Numbered from the stretch's first letter, positions 44,263 through 59,304 are shown. The stretch: DNA of 64,000 bases from Coniochaeta sp. PMI_546 (GCA_021432605.1 MU271144.1:124001-188000); one strand, 5' to 3'. Notes: generated from the sequence alone by a model not told the origin. A program made the numbers and translations.

Positions 44263-47080
44263 GAAGCAACTTGACTCCTGGCGTCGGCGTACCATGCAGT
44301 AAGTCTGGGGGATCTGGGGGATCTGGGGTAAGGCAGATTCCCAGTGCCAACCCATCAATGGCTGCGGAGCCGAGTGTGCCGGCAGCGGGGATGCGGGATG
44401 GCGCGCACACGGGCTGCCGAGGTGGTGCTGTCACATGTCCGGAGGCTTCGGACCCCACCACATGTGCACATGCCACCTCCGCAACCTCTGTATTGCACAC
44501 CTAGGTAGATCAGGGCAGATGCTGTAAATAACTCTGGTCTAACAGTGACGATCCTGGTACTATTGCTTGGCCTGCGGATCTGTGATCTGCCTTCGTGATT
44601 CTGGGGAAGCTGGGGTCGTGGAGACCGAGTTGTTGTCTTGACACAAGCGGATCTGGGGAAGGACTGTTGCCGCCATGGTGTGCTGCCATGTTGTGCTGCC
44701 ATGTCGTGTTTGTTGAAGCGAGGGACCACACCCGTGCAGTATGGCGCATAACAGCTGAGCTCCTACTAACGATGACTACCGTGACATAATCTCCCAAGCC
44801 ATTGAGCCAAAGTTGTCATATAATCCGTCTCAAATGCGTGTCGCGGATTGCCCAAGAGAAAGCGACCGCCAATCGACTGCAGTCGGAGCCGCCCTTGCCT
44901 CTCCCTCCTCCTCCGACACTCATTTCAGAGGTTATGTGAATTGGGGTGGTTGCCACGGCCTACTCAGGTACTTGAAGCTCTTAGATTTGGGATGACTTGA
45001 TTGGTTGTCTGTTGTTTTCGCACCATCGAAATCGTCGCTCGAACTTGAAAACCATTCGAAGTCGATTTGTCCTTTCGACATCGTTACATATTGATGAAGT
45101 TTGGGAACCCTACCTCCTTCCGAGTGAAGCAACCCCGCGAGACAGGGACAGACCCGGAAGTTGCCCCAAACCAATATCAGTGAGTGCGCGTAATCACGAC
45201 TGGTTTGCGAGTGGAATCGGAAGGATTGAGATACCCATCTTACGCCAAGGCTTTCGAGAGCTTCCAGGTTCTTAACGAATCTCTTTTTGATGACTGAACC
45301 AACGATGGCGAGATATGTGATACGCGAGCCTGCACTACTCAATTATGTCCAGTTCATGCACTGGATCGAAACAGCCTACCAACCCGTCCCAGGCGCCATC
45401 GATGGCCCTGGTAGCCCGGCAGTCTTGGAACGAAACGAGACTCTTGCCCGCCCATATTCTCCGTGCCGGAACAGGGTCCTCTCACTGGTCCCCAGACCTT
45501 GAAGCCTTCCGAAAAGGGGCCAACCCTGGCAGCCGTCCAACAAGATGATACGGGTATTTGGCCGCTTCAGCCTCAATTGCTGACTGTCAATTCAAGCTTC
45601 TCACTGGCGGATGGCGATCGCCAGGGACTAAACCTGAACATTACAGTAAACGACATTCAATCAAATGTGTAGCCACAGCCGAGAGCAGTACGAGTCAGTA
45701 GCCACACAGTATCTCTTGCCCCTCCGTCGCCCTCTTTCGTCGCGACTTTTCCGACTCTTCTGTTGTCGAGGCACTGAGTGGGCGCAAGGAAATTTCTTCT
45801 GGCATGTGCTCCATCATAAAGCCGAGGACCAATTCCTCGCAAGGGCATCCCTCCGATATTCTCCAAGCAGCCAAGCCGGACGTCCTGCACCCCTGGGCCG
45901 TTGGTCGGTTTCGGTGGCACACCTTCTAAACGCGGGGTGACCGGATTGACGTATTCGCAAGAACGACGGGTGACTTCAAGGAGGATGGACAGATGATAGA
46001 GGCCTGTGCTTATCTCTGCGGTGCTCCTTAACAAGCCTCGCCTAACCCTGTACTTTCGTGTCTGTCTCTCGGATCCATGGGGAGCTGCAACGAAACGGCC
46101 CTAAGTTGGGGACCATGGCTGCATCTGGCAGTCTTGGCCGCGATCCTCGCAGACAGCTTCCCCTGTCCAATCGCGGGAGGGTCGCATTACCGAGTGGAGA
46201 CCCAATCTGCCAGTTTTTGTCTTGTGATTCCACTCTTTGCGATGTGGGAATCGTCGCTTTTGCCCATCTCTCGGTCCTCATGACTGCTTTCCAGTGAGGA
46301 GGCGGCGAATGGGCTCAAAGCCAACCTACCCAAGACTCGACTAGCTTTGCAAATCTTGTCTCGACATTGGCCGCTTGCGCCCACACGCGATCAACATGCT
46401 CTACACCCAGTGCCATATCAGGAAGGCACCGTCACCTTTGTTCTTGGATATTGTCTTGGAAGTTTGGGGTAAACCCCATACCATGGCAGCTAGCTCGCTC
46501 TAGAGCCAAGGTCAACCACATCGTCGAGGCCGGGCCATGATTGCTACGCAGAAAATGGATTTCTTGGCCGACGTGGCACAAAGATTCTCATTACGGGGTT
46601 GATAGACGTGCAACATCATTGGCGATTTGACCGGGGTAGACGATCTCTTCTCCAACTTGACCACTTAGTCTGTAATCCCCGGCAGGATGTTACCCTACCT
46701 GTCGTTACTCGCCGCTATATCTAAGTAATCTACTCCCCAGTCCCTGGTCTCCCCTTTCGGTCCTTGTCGTCGCCGTGTCGAGCCCATTCTTGCATTCTTT
46801 TCGGCGTCGTCCAACATACAGCTTTAATATCAACTGTGTCTTCCTCTCTAATCGTTTTACTCCCCTCGCATCACCTGTCTGGTTTGTTGTGGGTTGGTCT
46901 TGGAGGTGGACATCGACGGACTCGGAGTACATAAACACGACGATTTATAAGCCGACGAACGAATCTTGAAGTCCTCAGATCTGGAGCTACTGGCCTAGAA
47001 ACCACGATACCGCCGGAATTCCACACAGATTAGGAAGAGAACGGCAGTTTTCCAGGTTATTTTACATATCGAAAGTCACC
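44263..47080. other. Intergenic region, about 2.8 kb, with two short tandem repeats
   Basis: No gene is recognised. A GGGGATCT-type tandem repeat lies at 44304-44329, and three copies of a 13-15 bp TGCTGCCATG(T/G)TG unit at about 44673-44708. CCTAGGTAG lies near 44500. The right end is the promoter and leader of the DUF3712 gene. Confidence 0.45.
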
Positions 47081-48251
47081 ATGTCGGACGAGTACAAGCC
47101 CACCGCGCATGAACGAGAGACTGAGGTACGGCCTAAGAAAGGCGGCAAGGTGAAGCGTCACTGTGCCCGGTTCTGGTGGGCCTATCTCATCGCATTCATC
47201 TGCATTGTCGTCCTGGTCGTTTGCTTGATGTGAGTCTGCCTGTGATGGTGCTGCCCTCATATTTCCTCTTGTCCTGCGTCACGTGAGTCCCATGCTCACT
47301 CTATGACCAGCATCTTCGTTGCTGTCCCCAAGATTGCACAGGACAAGGTCAACGATGCCGAACTAGAAATCGACTCGATTGTTGCCAGCAACACGCAGGA
47401 GGGCAACTTCACCATGTCCGTCAACAGCACGATCCGTATCTCGAGCTCTACTAGCGCCACCATCGACGGTTTCGAGGGCGTCATGTACCTCGAGGACTAC
47501 CAGCCTCATGCGCCATTCGCCAGATTGTCCTTCCCCGAGACGACAGGCGATTCACTGCAGGTTGTCAACATCAGCCAGTTCACGCCCATCACGGACCTCG
47601 ATGCCTTCACCCGCTTCAATACCTGGCTCTTGCTGAACGATTCGATCCGTGTCACCGTCGAGGGAGACACCAATATCCATATCAAGGGCCTTAGCCGGGC
47701 GTACCCGATCAACTTCAAGAAGACTGTCACCCTCACAGGACTCCAGAACTTCAACGGTACCTCGGTCCCCTACTCGACCGTCTCGCTCTCGCGCGACGCC
47801 AACGGCGACAACTTCCACGGCACCGTGACAGTCCCCAACCGCTCCGTCGTCACGTTTGAGATTGTAAGTTTGTCTGCTAGCGAAGCTCTATCCTCCATCA
47901 ACTGGGTTTTCTAACATACACCAGGGCAACGCCACCTTCACCACCTACCTCCTAGGCCAGGACGTCGGCACGACCTTCATGGACAACATGGTCCTGCGCC
48001 CGGGCCTCAACAACTTCACCATGCACGCCAACATCTCGCAAGACGCCGTCCTGAACGCCCTGCAAATGAAGCCGTATTGTGAGCAGGGCGGCCTTCTGCC
48101 CTTCGAGTTGACCGGCAAGGACGTCGTCAACAAGGGCCAGCACCTGCTCTACTACGCGCACGCGCTCGGAGCCGCGAACCAGAGTGTCGAGATCCCCATT
48201 GGTTTCGATCTGAAGAGGGATAACAACATCACTCTGGCTTGCAAGACCTAA
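47081..48251 (+). CDS. Membrane-anchored DUF3712 fungal protein, 342 aa
   Basis: Exons 47081..47229, 47311..47863 and 47925..48251; introns of 81 and 61 nt close in frame. The N-terminus is polar and basic (MSDEYKPTAHERETEV, then KKGGKVKRH). A single membrane helix follows at about 29-55 (FWWAYLIAFICIVVLVVCLI) without a cleavable signal, so a type II protein is expected. The rest is the beta-rich DUF3712 region (LEA2-like), with VNSTIRISSSTSATIDGF and many Asn-X-Ser/Thr sites that fit an outside or vacuolar-lumen position. Members are common in Pezizomycotina and predicted at the vacuole or cell surface; the function is not known. Start context CACCATGTC is good. Confidence 0.88.
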
Positions 48252-48882
48252 ACGCTCGATCAGAGGCGGAAAACCTTGAAAAAAAAGGTGCGAGCGTTGA
48301 ACGCTGAAATCGTGGGAAGCCCAGTGCGGAGCCGAGCGCTGAGGTCGTGTTGATGATGATGTTGCGTGGTATTCGTAGGGCGGCTGTTTGTGAACGTAAA
48401 CATTGATATTCCATTTGTATGATTGGTGGCAATTGTGTCGATGATACCAGACCGAGTCAAGGTCAGTAAGACAGGAAGACCGGGCAAGGCTCTTGCCAGG
48501 AGCGGATGCCGTGGATTGGGCAGAAGCTCAGGAATGAGTGGACATATCGGACTCAAAACTCACCCCTGCACATGAGAACAATCCAAGCGAAGATATCCTG
48601 TACAAAAGACTGAGATCTTTGAACAAGACAGCTTGCAAGATCCTTGACTGTACTGTACTCCGGTCGTGACTCTCTTCATGCCGTGGTCCCCACATATCTT
48701 CAGCTCTTCATAACTATACTAGCGTTGTTGGAACGGTCATGAATTATGGCGGTATTCCTTCCCCAAGTACTGTTCAGAGTAATGGTTGTTCTGTCGCTAT
48801 ATGCATCTCGCCAATTGTGTGACACCCAGTCTGTCCATGTGAAAACGCCCTTGTGGGCCTAATCATGACATTCACAGCCACC
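48252..48882. other. Intergenic region between convergent genes
   Basis: It holds the 3' UTRs of the DUF3712 gene (+) and of the HCNGP gene (-). I see nothing else. Confidence 0.5.
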
Positions 48883-49798
48883 TCACTGATCAAACCGCGT
48901 CTTCCTCTTCCCCGTCACCGGCGGCACCGTCCCAGGCGTGCCACTTCTCGACCCCCCCACACTTGACGCGGGGACAAATTCGACCGGCTCTCCGGCTCTC
49001 CTCTCCCTCTCCTTCGCTGCCCGTTCCTGCGCCCTCCTGAGCGGCGTCTTGTACGCCCACGCGGGCAACGCAGCCGGATCCCAGATCTCCTTCGGAAGGG
49101 TAGTGGCGTACTGCTGCTCCGGACCTGCTCCCGGTTCGGACTGCTCGACTTCGAAGGATGTCTCGACGCCCACGAAGGCGAGGAGCTTATCCATCAGCCC
49201 CGGATTGCGGACGGCCTTGCTTTCTGATAGGCGGGCGTTGAAGTGGGTTGACTTGGTAGCCTTGAGGGAGAGGAAGGTATCGAATTTGGCAGTGAGGGCG
49301 CGGGGAGGCGAGCCCGGTGGTGAGGGCGGGATGGAGGTATTAGGGACTGGAGGCAGGGTGAGATCGTGGATTAGGGCACGGGTTGCTGAGTATGGTGATC
49401 TTGGGGGATCGGTTTGGTCTTGTAGTGCTGATGCAGAGGGAGCTTGGGAGCCAGAGTCTGTGGTAGGGAGGGACGGTCCTAATGCTGGACCTAGGGATGG
49501 CCCGAGTGCTGGGCCTTGTAACGGCCCTAGTTGTGCTGGCTGTGCTGACGATAATGAAGCTTGGTGTTCTGGCTGTGGTTGTGGTTGAGGGTGTGAGGGT
49601 GCTGGTGGTGCTGGTGATGCACCTTGACCCAAACCGCCTGTTTATCTGTTAGTGAGATGATACAGACTGAGATTACATAGAATACTGACTTGACCCATTC
49701 TCTGGCTGTTTATCTACAGTTGACGTCGCCTTGGCCTGAGTCTGGTCTTGCACATCCTCGTCCTCATCGCTGCTATCATATCCGACAAGACCCGCCAT
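48883..49798 (-). CDS. HCNGP / SAP30BP-like protein, 287 aa
   Basis: Exons 49798..49690 and 49637..48883 with a 52-nt intron (GTCAGT donor, CTAAC branch, CAG acceptor), in frame. The start MAGLVGYDSSDEDEDV is typical of nuclear HCNGP proteins, which begin with an acidic YDSS(D/E)DE stretch. The middle is a Pro/Gln/Ser linker with a LGPALGPS repeat. The HCNGP domain is at about 185-255: HFNARLSESKAVRNPGLMDKLL, then the signature LPKEIWDPAALPAWAY. The human homologue SAP30BP binds splicing factors and promotes branch-site recognition in short introns, and also the SAP30 corepressor. A basic C-terminus (GKRKTRFDQ) fits nuclear import. The gene is divergent from PRE4. Confidence 0.88.
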
Positions 49799-50198
49799 AA
49801 TCATGCCACTGCCTTGGTCTTACGCGGCTTCCAAGATATATGCTTCTTTTCACTGTCTGAATTCTCCAGATATCAGAAAGTTTCCGTCGTTTTAAACAGT
49901 TGAGTGTGTAAGGTCAAGGCTATCACGTGCCCCAACTGAAGAGGTGCGGTGGAGAGCAAGGCTTGGTTACGTAAGTAAAGCCTGAGGCAGCCCCACAGCA
50001 AGGCAGCCTCCCGACGCGAAGCTGTTGGAAGCTCCCGACGTTTGAACATCAGCTTCATCCAGCTTGTTCGGCCTCATTAAACAACCTACCACTTACTATC
50101 GAACCACCACCGCATCTCTCCATCGCCTGCACGAAGATTCCCCCGTAGATACAGTCCTCACAGCTTGAGCGCGAGTTACCAAGCAACCAGACACAGCA
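49799..50198. promoter_or_regulatory. Divergent promoter between the HCNGP and PRE4 genes
   Basis: Only 400 bp lie between the two start codons, so both leaders and promoters must fit here. No TATA box is evident, as is usual for housekeeping genes. I did not find the yeast proteasome element GGTGGCAAA in it. Confidence 0.45.
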
Positions 50199-51168
50199 AT
50201 GGATCACCGGCCGCAAAACTGGGGTCGTGTACGTCAACTACCTCCACCAACTGTCGTGCATTTGGCGAGCATTTGCTCTCGCATGTCGTCGCCTTCGCTA
50301 ACAATCTGCCTGCGCAGCCCAGAGATGATGTCTACGGAGCATACGATGGCTCGTATCTACAGAGCAGCGGTCCCAAGCAGGCCACCCAGTCGCCCATAGT
50401 CACCGGCACCTCAGTAATAGCTCTGAAGTTCAAGGACGGCGTCGTCATGGCCGCCGATAACCTGGGTACGTCACCTCCACCGTTTCCAACTGCATTTGGT
50501 TTCGATTTAGCTAACCCTTCCGGATTTGTGCAGCCTCCTACGGCTCCCTAGCCCGCTTCACCGACGTGCCTCGCCTGCGCTCCTTCGCCGAAACTTCCGT
50601 AGTCGGCTTCGGCGGCGACGTGTCCGATATGCAGTACCTAAACCGCCATTTGACCGACCTCTCGATCGACGAAGCATACGCTGCCCCTTCATCAACTGAC
50701 ACCACCACCTCTCCGGGCTCCGGCACCCTCAACGCCGCCAACCTGCACAAGTACCTGCAGAAGCTCCTCTACTCGCGGCGCAACAACTTCGATCCCCTCT
50801 GGAACCAGATCCTCGTGGCCGGGCTGGACTCCTCCGAGGCCCCCTTCCTGGCCTCGGTGGACATGCGCGGCACGGCTTTCACCTCCCCCAGCCTGGCCAC
50901 GGGTTTCGGCGCGGCTCTCGCGCAGCCCATCATGCGTCGGTACGCCGAGACTGACGAGCAGACTGCCCAGCTTTCCCGGGAAGAGGCCGTCAATATCATC
51001 AAGGAGTGCATGAAGGTGCTGTATTACCGCGATGCGCGGTCGCTGGACAAGTACAGCCTTGCGGTAGTGACCAAGGCCGGCGTGGAGATCAACGAGAACG
51101 AGCAGTTGGAGCAGCAGAGCTGGGCTTTTGCTGAGCGGATCAAGGGTTATGGAACGCAGACTGTCTAA
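50199..51168 (+). CDS. PRE4: 20S proteasome subunit beta type 7 (Pre4), 270 aa
   Basis: Exons 50199..50228, 50318..50465 and 50534..51168 with introns of 89 and 68 nt, in frame. The first exon codes only ten residues (MDHRPQNWGR). The propeptide ends around TQSPIVTGTSVIALKFKDG, followed by the beta-fold signature VMAADNLASYGSLARF and GGDVSDMQYLNRHL, which is typical for beta7. There is no catalytic Thr after a Gly at the mature N-terminus, as expected for this non-proteolytic subunit; it completes the beta ring next to the caspase-like beta1. The insert at about 110-128 (SSTDTTTSPGSGT) is Ser/Thr-rich and fungal. Confidence 0.94.
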
Positions 51169-51687
51169 AGACCGGTATCTGCGTGTGTGCTTTAACCGGA
51201 GGTCAAGTCAATGGCTTCCGTAGAAGAGTGGGAGGAACGGCACGACTAGCGAGGTTGTGATGGCTTAATCGTCTACACTAGTTTAAGAGAGAGCAGCTAG
51301 AGCAATCATTGTATCATAGAACAATTTAACATTCCGGTTGTTCAGTCCAAGCTGTTGGTTGTGTTTGTTCATCATCGCATTGAAATCTTTCACGACAGAT
51401 TACATCTTCCTATCTAAACAGACACAGGTTATTGACATTGCCTTTCGTCAAAATCCCATTTCCTGCAACTTCTCCAATTCCTCGCAGCAAGACAATAATC
51501 CCAGACACACAAGAGGCAGCATCAGCCGGCTCGTGGCTGCACGCTTCCCCTTCGTAACATACGATTGCCTACCAGGTCCGCGTCTCTTGCTATGCGCCAA
51601 CTCCAGGACACTTGTGCGGAGTACTCGTACATAACCAACGCCAGCACTGTGTTAAATGACTAACTATCTTCTCATCGAGGACCCGCT
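51169..51687. other. Intergenic region between convergent PRE4 and GFA1
   Basis: It holds both 3' UTRs. Nothing further is recognised. Confidence 0.5.
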
Positions 51688-54162
<2,475 letters not shown>

Positions 54163-54171
54163 ATTGTCCGA

Positions 54172-54453
54172 TCAACTAAGGTATGGTAGGTAGCGCAACA
54201 GTTCGGACGCTGACGAGAAGGGACACGCAAGAAGGGGGTATAACGTGGTCGTTAACCGAATCGCCGACGGGAGTAAATAACGAGAGAATAGCAGGTAAGG
54301 TGTCTTGCGTAGTGTTGAGAAAAGCAGGAGGGAGAGGAGAGTAGCTATGAGGATATGAGGACGAGAGAAGAGAGCAGGCCAATGCTCAAGAGGAAGAAGA
54401 CTGGGAAGCGATGCGGGCTGTACTTTAAAGTTCAGATGCGAGTTTGTTGGCAT
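54172..54453 (-). promoter_or_regulatory. Possible 93-codon upstream ORF before GFA1
   Basis: An ATG at 54453 opens a 93-codon frame that stops with TGA (54174-54172) only 9 nt before the GFA1 ATG. The predicted peptide is Leu/Pro/Ser-rich with no family features, and the region is a CT-rich stretch that looks like a leader. If the transcript starts upstream of 54453, scanning ribosomes would meet this frame first. The transcription start is not known, so this is a candidate only. Confidence 0.3.
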
Positions 54454-56315
54454 GAGCTTTAGGGTGTGTTTCGGGTTTCTTGTTGCTGTGGAGAGGAGGG
54501 AGTGTGTGATGATGTGGATGGAGGGGCGTTTCCTTAAGCTACCAGTAGAGTCTGGGTACCACGGCCTGCAAAGTAGGTACTACACTAGTGTACGGTAATG
54601 CTTGGCCGCAATAGGACAGCCCGGAGTGACGGGGGTGGCATAGTGTGGCAGAGCGTGGCCCGTAATAGAGGGGCAACCGCCAGGGGTTTGTGGCAAAGCA
54701 ACGCAGGTACGAAGACCTGCTGGACGAGCAACTGGGAATAAGGTAACCACAGAATCGATGGAAGCAGCATCAACCCTGAATAGTAATCAACGGCAAAGAT
54801 GCTATCGAAGAAGTTTGATGTCTCTCACCCAACTGACAGATGGGAGTTTCCATGCCTCTTCCTGTCTCTTCTGCCACAGTCTGGTCGTTTGGTCTTGGTT
54901 TCAGACACCAAAGGATCTGGAAGTTCTTCTTGATTGCATCGTTTTCTACACATTCCGCTACCTTATGTACAATACATATGTAGACACACCAACCCGAGGC
55001 TCCGTTCTTAGCTGGCCACACTCCATCCACATGTCTCTGTTGCACGCGGGCCGCCTGTGATTCTAGTAGGCTCAAAATTTGCGTTAAACCCCGTCGGTCT
55101 CGTAAGAGACTGGGCACTACGTACGTACATACCACAAGCACTTACTATCTGCGTATGAGATCATTTGAGATGCTCCGCCGGGACGTTTCCGGCACAAGGC
55201 ATGCGTCCTTTTGCACGTTTTTGCGTTGTCCGGCTTATCACGTCTCACGACATTCTCTTGAGAACATTTATGCGTGGGCAGGACATTCTTACACCGTCGC
55301 AATTGCTGCAAGCGGATCAGCTCTGTCGCGGAAATGGTCGCTTCTTCGCGATTCTGTAGCTTTAGACTTATGTCTACTCTGTAAAGGGTCCCGTTTGATG
55401 CCACAAGTATCGACACCGCAAAGCTAGGTACCTTATCCGACCGCAGAGTGCTTGCCGCTGCTCTGGATTGGAAGATCACTTTGAGCACGACAAGCTCCCG
55501 GCTACACAAACAAACACAAGGAGAACAGAGACGATGCCCGACTGGAGGGCTCGCCAGACAGCTTCAAGCCGGAGTTTCTCAATCGCTCTCTCCTCGACAT
55601 GTCCTGGTCCGTCCCTGATTTGAGTCTCCGATAGCATGACGTTGCCCTTGAACAAGGACCCTAGATTCGCTGCAGGGGTGCTGCCTCCGTTCCACCTGGC
55701 GTCAGTGTGCGGCTGTGCAGCTCCAATAGAAAGGGGAAATCAGGGCGATCGTCTCGCCTAAGAATAGCTCCGCCCACTGCCGGGCCGCGCTAAAGAGCCT
55801 CAACATCCGGACACGAGGCAATAGCTGGCCGCACGAAACCACATGTCGCGTATTTGGCATGGAACAAGCAAACGTATAAAAGCAAATATAGGAGGTAGTA
55901 TGGACGGTAGGCGAGAGGTCAGGCGGTATCTTACAACGTCAAGGTGATACCGGTTGCCTCTAGAAGTGAAAGACAAGACGATCTGCGCCCTAACTCAATT
56001 CGATTCCAGCGCTGCGCAGTCGATCCATCTTGGGACAGCTGGGCGAAACTACGCCAGTCTTGTCAGTAAGATCGGTTACCCTTGGTTCGAAACAGGAGAC
56101 ACACGGTGTACCACAGCCAGTCGCTGAGGACTTAGCTAACCACGAGACATCCATGCTTAAAGTCTAGCGTTTGCTAGGCATTGGCTAGAAATACAATATT
56201 ACACTTGGAGGAAGGGCGCTCCGAGAGCTCAAGACCGTGTCTACTCAGGTTTGCCCTCTCACTGTCCGATCGCTCCACCCCCTAACAACCATGCTTCCAG
56301 AAACTAGTAATAACT
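54454..56315. other. Intergenic region upstream of GFA1 and downstream of RPT4
   Basis: About 1.9 kb without a recognisable gene. CTAGGTACCTTAT at about 55424-55436 belongs to the dispersed palindrome set, as does CTAAGGTATGGTAGGTAG at 54176-54193 inside the GFA1 leader. The right end is the RPT4 3' UTR. Confidence 0.45.
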
Positions 56316-57703
56316 CTACAGCTTCTGGTACTCCAGTTTGCCCTCCAGTTTCTTGGACTCGGCAACTTTGCGCACAGCTTTGTTGAAGTCGTCTTGGTTG
56401 ACGGCGTCCCGGTAATCCTTGATGGCAAAGAGACCACTAGATCAGGCATGTTAGCTCGGGTACCTCAAGACGTCCTATAGCAAGCAAATCGTAACTTACG
56501 CCTCAGTAACGACGTTCCGCAGATCGGCACCGTTCAACCCATCACTCATCTTGACAACGCTCTCAAAGTCGATGTCGCCCTCTGTAACAACGCTCGAAGC
56601 ATGGATCTTGAGGATCTCCAGCCGGCCAACCTCATTCGGCAACGGAATCTCGATCTTCCTGTCCAGCCGTCCGGCGCGGAGCAGCGCAGGGTCGAGTGTG
56701 TCAGGCCGATTGGTCGCCATTATGATCTTCGTCTTGCCAAGGTAGTCGAAGCCGTCGAGCTGGTTGAGGAGCTCCATGAGAGTGCGTTGGATCTCGCGGT
56801 CAGCAGAGGTGCCTTCGCTGAACCGTCGGCCACCGATGGCGTCAATCTCGTCCATGAAAATGATACAGGGCTCATGCTCCTTTGCGTAACCGAACATCTC
56901 GCGAATCAAACGCGCCGATTCGCCGATATATTTGTCGACGATAGCTGATGAGACGACTGTTGTGAGAGTACATGTTAGTATGTGTCCTTAGTTGCTAATA
57001 TGAGCAGCTGTCGGATATGGACATACCCTTGAGGAAATTTGTTTCCAAGCTGCTCGCCACAGCTCTAGCAAGCAGCGTTTTGCCTGTTCCCGGAGGTCCG
57101 TAGAGGAGCACTCCCTTTGGCGGCTTAATGCCGACTCTGAGGAAGAGTTCCGGGTTCTTGAGCGGCAGCTCGATGACTTCTCGTAGCTCTCGTATCTGGT
57201 CGTTGAGTCCTCCGATGCCAGCAAAGCTGACCTGTCCAGGATCCTCGAGGGACATGTTGTAGACTAGAGGGTCCACCTCACGGGGGAGCATTCGCATAAT
57301 GGTGAGGGTTGTCATGTCGAGCGCCACGCGGGTTCCCTGCTTCAGCTTCGCCTTATCGACCTTGGACCGGCAGCCGACAACATATCGTGGTCCCGACGAC
57401 GCCTTGACGATAACTGCGAACAAAACAGATCTTATCAGCTTCCCTGCCAGGACAAGAGACTAGGTGGTGAAATGCGGTGCAGGGTAACATACACCTCTCG
57501 TCATCAAGCTGCTTCAGAACTTCGCCAATTATCTGACCAACGCTTTGTAGTGCCTTGATGTTCTCTTCTGTCTGGTCAAACTCCTTCTGAAGACCCTTGA
57601 TATCTAGCCGCAGTGCCTTTAGTTTTGCCTCCCATTCCCGGGACTCTATCAGCTTCTGCTTGAAGGAGGCGAGGGCGTGCTCTCGTTCTTGGTCCGAGGC
57701 CAT
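56316..57703 (-). CDS. RPT4: 26S proteasome regulatory ATPase Rpt4, 391 aa
   Basis: Exons 57703..57493, 57413..57027, 56956..56500 and 56436..56316; introns of 79, 70 and 63 nt, all in frame. An N-terminal coiled coil (about 20-65, [20 protein letters not shown]) is followed by the OB domain with [17 protein letters not shown], which is specific to Rpt4. The AAA module has [15 protein letters not shown] (Walker A), [14 protein letters not shown] (Walker B), a second region of homology [21 protein letters not shown], and pore-loop sequence [10 protein letters not shown]. The C-terminus EYQKL has no HbYX motif, as expected for Rpt4. Six such ATPases unfold ubiquitinated substrates and feed the 20S core. 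Length equals the family norm (about 390). Confidence 0.95.
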
Positions 57704-59304
57704 GGCGACAGATGGCTCGAGGTGCAGAGGACGTCGTGATCGCAAGAATGCTTAAAGCTGTGGGAGGGGTCTTGTCTCGATTATTGTAGAGAACTGGCTT
57801 GATGATCTGAGAACTAACGCAGACGGCGTAGAATTGTTTGAGCTGGCTTGGTTGTTGTTTGGTTGTGAATGAGTTACGGTACCAGCTCGGAGGTGGATCC
57901 TAAGGCTTCGCAAGAGCTCCTGTTGCCTTGCTGGACGCCACGATGGCAGCCACTAGCCACAAGCCGCGAAAGTAGGCACTAGCCACAACAGTTGAACACA
58001 GCCCCGGGTAGCGTCCGAGCGTCAAGCGTCAACTCAAAACCACTGCAGGTACCACAGTACGTAATTAATTAACGGCTCAATCTCGACTTCCTATTCGCAG
58101 CCCTTGATACGTCACTCTATTTTGACTTCCACATCGACTCTTTACTAAGGTACCTTACCGTACGCAGTATATGCCACAGCTCATTTCGATTTCTACCTTA
58201 GCTACGATGCGTAACACCAGGTAGACGCCAATGTGCCTACCATGTGACAGCAGTTTCTCGTCACGCCTTGGGTCTGTTTTTTGCGTGCCACCATTTTTGA
58301 AGACTACCTACCTTCGTCGCTCCACATCTCAGCACGTGTGAAAGGTAGCTTAGCAGGTACTTCGTACGGCAGGTGACATTGAAGCCATGAAACAAACAGT
58401 CATCAGAACAACTGTTCCACGAGGAGACACTCTATGCTAACGGCCTAAGCTCTACACTACTTGGTAATAAGCTCGGCAGTCTCCATTCTGTGGCTTCAGT
58501 GGCGGCCATTGCGGAGATGCTAGCCTATCAGACAATCCGGAGATGCTCTGCGATCTGTTTTGTCTGCCCTACACCGTCATGCTCAATGACGTAGATCGTA
58601 GGTCAGTTCCCAAGATCGCCCTCAGATTGACCACGCCCTGGGGCGATGCAGCCCACCAAAGACCGGGCGGTTCCTGCTCACAATGCATTAATTTCTCTTG
58701 CACCTACTGTGGTAGGCGAAAATCCAACATTCTTTGCATTCGAGCCTAATGCTCGCCATACTATACACGTGTAGGCGACAAGCTTCTCCTTTCAACCTAT
58801 CTGTGCCCTGTATATCAATCTCTACCCGCGCTACTGGTCCTCCGTCTTCGAAGATGATCGGTGGATCCAATCACCTCCCTGCATGAGAATATCTGTCCCT
58901 TCCCAGACTTGTCAGTACGAGTACAATTGCGCGAGAAGCTAGGTGGTAGACTAGGTCCCTTCTTTTGGGGCATTTCAATCCTTCGTCGAGCCAAGGCATA
59001 CGGATGCAACTTGCCAGCAAGATCATTCGAATATCTTCCTTACTGATACTACCCACTACACCCCGATCAGAAATCCTCGGGAGCGTGCCAGTTGCCTGTC
59101 TTGCGTCAGTCTCGCCGTCACCCTGGACAAGTGCTTCAGCGCTGGTCCACCTCTACGCCTATGACACCGTCCTCGTCTGCAGATGCAACACCAGGACCAG
59201 CCACTGCACGGATGTAGCATCGACTCGTCTCTTACAGCCAAACCTGAAGGGCTTCTGCGTCTTCTCGGCCATGTGCCTTTGAATCAATAACAAGACGGGA
59301 CAAT
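57704..59304. other. Divergent intergenic region between RPT4 and the Zn2Cys6 gene
   Basis: About 1.6 kb with no gene. It holds the densest group of palindrome-like motifs: TAAGGTACCTTA at 58146-58157, TACCTTAGCTACG near 58193, CTACCTACCTT near 58303 and AAGGTAGCTTAGC near 58342. Confidence 0.5.
58146..58157. repeat. Perfect 12-bp palindrome TAAGGTACCTTA
   Basis: This is the best example of the dispersed intergenic motif. It sits about 440 bp upstream of the RPT4 start and 1.1 kb upstream of the Zn2Cys6 gene. Confidence 0.75.

Noticed and set aside
48938-49588. A 216-codon open frame antisense to the HCNGP gene
   Set aside because: Shadow of a Pro/Gly-rich coding sequence.
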